Assembly: GCF_001637205.1 (NCBI RefSeq)
Contig: NZ_LVJH01000011.1
Span: 1-46,712, forward strand
Direction of reading: 5' to 3'
DNA from: Paenibacillus glacialis
Lineage (GTDB): Bacteria; Bacillota; Bacilli; Paenibacillales; Paenibacillaceae
Length of the DNA stretch: 46,712 nucleotides
The position numbers and the translations under genes were made by a program. This document shows positions 43,072-46,712 of the stretch, piece after piece. Every line of letters starts with the position of its first letter. Within the stretch, counting starts at the first letter, position 1. The notes beneath the pieces are model-generated. The model was not told the origin of the DNA, made no database searches, and saw nothing but the letters and a program-made list of their open reading frames with translations.

Positions 43072-44475
43072 TTAAAAAAGATTCTTGATTCCGTCAAACA
43101 AATCGACGAATAAATCTTTAATAGCTCGGAACAATAAGCGGAACCATCCGCCTTTTTCCACTTCATCAGCTGTTACCAGATTGACCGTCTTCTCCTGAGC
43201 TTCACCCATGCCCTCAGCTTTATAGGTATAAGTGATGGTACCTACTTTGGTACCTTTAGCAAGCGGAGCTACAAGCTCGTCTTTATTCAGAAGAGTAACC
43301 TTGGATGTAATTGCAGGGTTTTGTGTTCCTTTTGGTACCATGAACTTAACATCTAAGTCCGATACCACACCTACAGTTGTTTCCACGCCCTTCTTCACGG
43401 GTACAGTTTCAGTTCCCACTACGACAGACTTAGGTGCAACTACCTGTTTGATCTCAAAGTTATTAAATCCGAAATCAAGCACTTTCTTCGTTTCAATAAA
43501 ACGAGCAGGATTTGTCTCAGCTCCCATAACGACACTGATCAACCGCATGCCATCTCTTTCTGCCGTACCCGCAAAACAGTTCCCGGCAGCAATCGTATGA
43601 CCTGTTTTCAATCCATCTAACCCTGGATACGCATAAGCCTTAAAGTTCGTAATATCTTTATTGGCTTCCAACATCCAGTTATAGTTAATGATTGGCTTAC
43701 TATCACGTTCACGGAATGGGTACGATTGTATCGCCGTGAATCTCGCAAAGTCAGGATGATCTTGTACGATGAACTTCGCGAGTAAAGCCGTATCCATCGC
43801 AGACATTACTGTCTCACGATCTTCACTTGGTCTGTATTCAGCTGGCATGTCTGCCCGACTCAATCCCGTGGAGTTAATGAAGAATGCTGTCTTCATTCCC
43901 ATACGTTTGGTCTGTTCATTCATCAATTGAACAAATGCTGCTTCAGAACCTGCTACGCGTTCAGCTAAAGCTACAGTAGCATCATTCGCTGACCCTACAG
44001 CCATAGCTATGTATAATTCCTCAACCGTATGTTGATCTCCTTCTGCCAAGAAGATACGTGATCCCACTGTTTTTGCTGCATTTGGTCCCACCGTAACGAT
44101 GTCATCCCATTTAAGCTTCCCTTGCTTCACTTGGTCTGCCACAATGTACTCTGTCATCATCTTAGTCATACTAGCAGGTGGCAACGCCACGTCACTATTG
44201 AGAGATAACAGAATCTCTCCCGTTGTAGGTTCGATGAGTACCGCTGATTTCACTTGTAATCCCAAACTCTTTACATCTGGAATCTTTACTGCCTTAGATG
44301 GGGTAACTGCTTTCGTAGCATCCGTCGCTGTTACCTCTGTCTTCGTTGTTGCTTCCCCTTCTGCTAACACCACGAGTGGTAATGAGGACATACATAACAT
44401 ATTTATAAGCATAACCGAAGCTATACTTTTCTTAAGCCATTTGCGTCTACTTATTCTTACTACCTTGTGTTTCAA
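43072..44475 (-). CDS. dacA: D-alanyl-D-alanine carboxypeptidase (PBP5 type)
   Basis: The 467-residue low-molecular-weight penicillin-binding protein has a signal peptide (about 1-38) and the active-site SMTK (Ser102-Lys105), SAN (162-164) and KTG (290-292). A beta-rich C-terminal domain follows, and a terminal amphipathic helix (GGWFRLLFRAIKDLF) attaches it to the membrane. It trims the terminal D-Ala from peptidoglycan stems and is the main vegetative carboxypeptidase in B. subtilis. It starts with TTG, with GAGGAG 10 nt upstream. It follows guaB and precedes pdxS as in B. subtilis. Confidence 0.95.
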   Translation of the reverse strand: MKHKVVRISRRKWLKKSIASVMLINMLCMSSLPLVVLAEGEATTKTEVTATDATKAVTPSKAVKIPDVKSLGLQVKSAVLIEPTTGEILLSLNSDVALPPASMTKMMTEYIVADQVKQGKLKWDDIVTVGPNAAKTVGSRIFLAEGDQHTVEELYIAMAVGSANDATVALAERVAGSEAAFVQLMNEQTKRMGMKTAFFINSTGLSRADMPAEYRPSEDRETVMSAMDTALLAKFIVQDHPDFARFTAIQSYPFRERDSKPIINYNWMLEANKDITNFKAYAYPGLDGLKTGHTIAAGNCFAGTAERDGMRLISVVMGAETNPARFIETKKVLDFGFNNFEIKQVVAPKSVVVGTETVPVKKGVETTVGVVSDLDVKFMVPKGTQNPAITSKVTLLNKDELVAPLAKGTKVGTITYTYKAEGMGEAQEKTVNLVTADEVEKGGWFRLLFRAIKDLFVDLFDGIKNLF

Positions 44476-44542
44476 AGCATATAAGCTCCTCTCTATCCTT
44501 AACTATCCATTGCTTATTCTATTCTAACACAGCATATTCATC

Positions 44543-44577
44543 AAAAAAAGACAGACAGAACGAATTTCGTCCTGTCT
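44543..44577 (-). terminator. Intrinsic terminator of guaB
   Basis: AGACAGGACGAA and TTCGTTCTGTCT form a 12-bp stem with one G-U, followed after three bases by seven T on the minus strand. It lies about 40 nt past the guaB stop. Confidence 0.85.
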
Positions 44578-44616
44578 CTTGTAAGAAAATTGTATTTTAA
44601 TATACGTTTATCACAA

Positions 44617-46089
<1,473 letters not shown>

Positions 46090-46165
46090 CTAATTTTCAT
46101 AAATAAACCAAATAAACCCTTATAAATAAAGCTAAAAATGCATTTCCTGAAAATATATTATTGCC

Positions 46166-46194
46166 ATCTTAGCAAAGGGGGTTGGGGCTGTCAA
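46166..46194 (-). promoter_or_regulatory. Sigma-A promoter of guaB
   Basis: Consensus TTGACA (46194-46189), a 17-nt spacer and TAAGAT (46171-46166) lie on the minus strand. The leader would be about 80 nt, AT-rich and without a terminator-like hairpin. Confidence 0.8.
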
Positions 46195-46447
46195 GAACAT
46201 CAGTAAGGTTTCCCTTATATATCATTCCCAAGTCTTTGTGTAACTAACACTGTCCACTGGTAGAGGACACTTCTTGAAAGTGAAAGGGTTTACATCTATC
46301 CGTTTAAGTATAAAATCCCTATTCCTTAGTGAGAATACAACAGAAATTAAAGTCAAGTTATTGGAAAACATAATCACTTTTCTGTAAAAATATACACTTT
46401 CCTGAACCGTTAATTTCTCATCTCATAAAATAAATTTCATAAAGCAT
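46195..46447. other. Intergenic stretch between guaB promoter and 5S terminator
   Basis: No gene is seen here. The only structure noticed is GTCC-TCTACCA-GTGGAC-type pairing near 46243-46262, without a U-tract. Confidence 0.5.
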
Positions 46448-46482
46448 AAAAAAACCACCGTTGATCGAAATCAACGGTGGTC
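46448..46482 (-). terminator. Terminator of the right rRNA operon
   Basis: ACCACCGTTGAT-TTCG-ATCAACGGTGGT is a perfect 12-bp stem with a TTCG tetraloop, followed by seven T on the minus strand, 8 nt past the 5S 3' end. Confidence 0.9.
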
Positions 46483-46489
46483 TTTGTGT

Positions 46490-46606
46490 GCTTGGCGACG
46501 TCCTACTCTCCCAGGACCCTGCGGTCCAAGTACCATCGGCGCTGGAGGGCTTAACGGTCGTGTTCGGGATGGGTACGTGTGGAACCCCTCCGCTATCGCC
46601 ACCAAA
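46490..46606 (-). rRNA. 5S ribosomal RNA
   Basis: The minus strand reads GTTTGGTGGCGATAGCGGAG at the 5' end, contains CCATCCCGAACACGACCGTT and ends GTAGGACGTCGCCAAGC, a standard Bacillota 5S of 117 nt. The remaining 46607-46712 is 23S-5S spacer; the 23S gene itself is outside the window. Confidence 0.97.
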
Positions 46607-46712
46607 CGTGATTTTTCTCGTCATCATATTTCTTGAATTACTCCAAGTGAATATCAATCTCTAGAAAAAACTTCAGCTTTATGCTGTTATACAAGGTTTA
46701 ATCCTTGAAAAC

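Noticed and set aside
46418..46664. Open frames on both strands across the 5S gene
   Set aside because: They overlap 5S rRNA and its terminator; no coding signature.

Overview
The window looks like origin-proximal chromosome of a Paenibacillus-like, endospore-forming, motile member of the Bacillota. The grounds are the 16S 5' region, the sporulation genes (bofA, spo0F with a sigma-H promoter, an SspP-type spore protein), motAB behind a sigma-D promoter, and gene order. It runs from the 5' third of a 16S gene (left edge, minus strand) to the 5S at the 3' end of another rRNA operon (right edge, minus strand). As recalled, this matches the interval between rrnO and rrnA next to oriC in Bacillus subtilis.

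On the minus strand, from right to left, the order is 5S - guaB - dacA - pdxS - pdxT - serS - tRNA-Ser, then, after a break, SRP RNA - dnaX - ebfC - recR - yaaL - bofA - 16S. This is the classical origin-side order. Within it (about 5-27 kb) sits a second block: rpmE - radical SAM gene - rho - murA(murZ) - fba - spo0F - pyrG - rpoE - argS - ywiB - speB/speE - pbpG - ywhD. B. subtilis keeps that block several hundred kb away on the other side of the origin. The two are fused here, and tadA, normally next to the SRP RNA gene, is on the opposite strand at 36.7 kb.

Accessory pieces are threaded through this housekeeping frame. They are an intracellular-type subtilase, a secreted Asp-box beta-propeller protein, a CadC/CadA heavy-metal efflux operon with a clear operator-promoter (between pbpG and ywhD), an M1-type zinc peptidase followed by a polytopic membrane protein, twin secreted NlpC/P60 hydrolases each behind a c-di-AMP (ydaO-type) riboswitch, two GNAT acetyltransferases, a membrane-anchored cytochrome c, a pterin dehydratase, motAB, rluF and a large lipoprotein.

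The least expected signal is a roughly 100-bp two-hairpin repeat family, with seven clear copies or fragments and one remnant. It is almost always docked against the U-tract side of an intrinsic terminator in a fixed orientation. Other points worth a look: a promoter-to-terminator unit of about 100 nt with a possible 19-residue ORF at 14.3 kb, a cluster of DnaA boxes before tadA, a structured leader before serS, and a 14-nt block in helix 12 of the 16S gene that does not match the usual sequence. No IS element, prophage, CRISPR array or recognisable defence system was seen.
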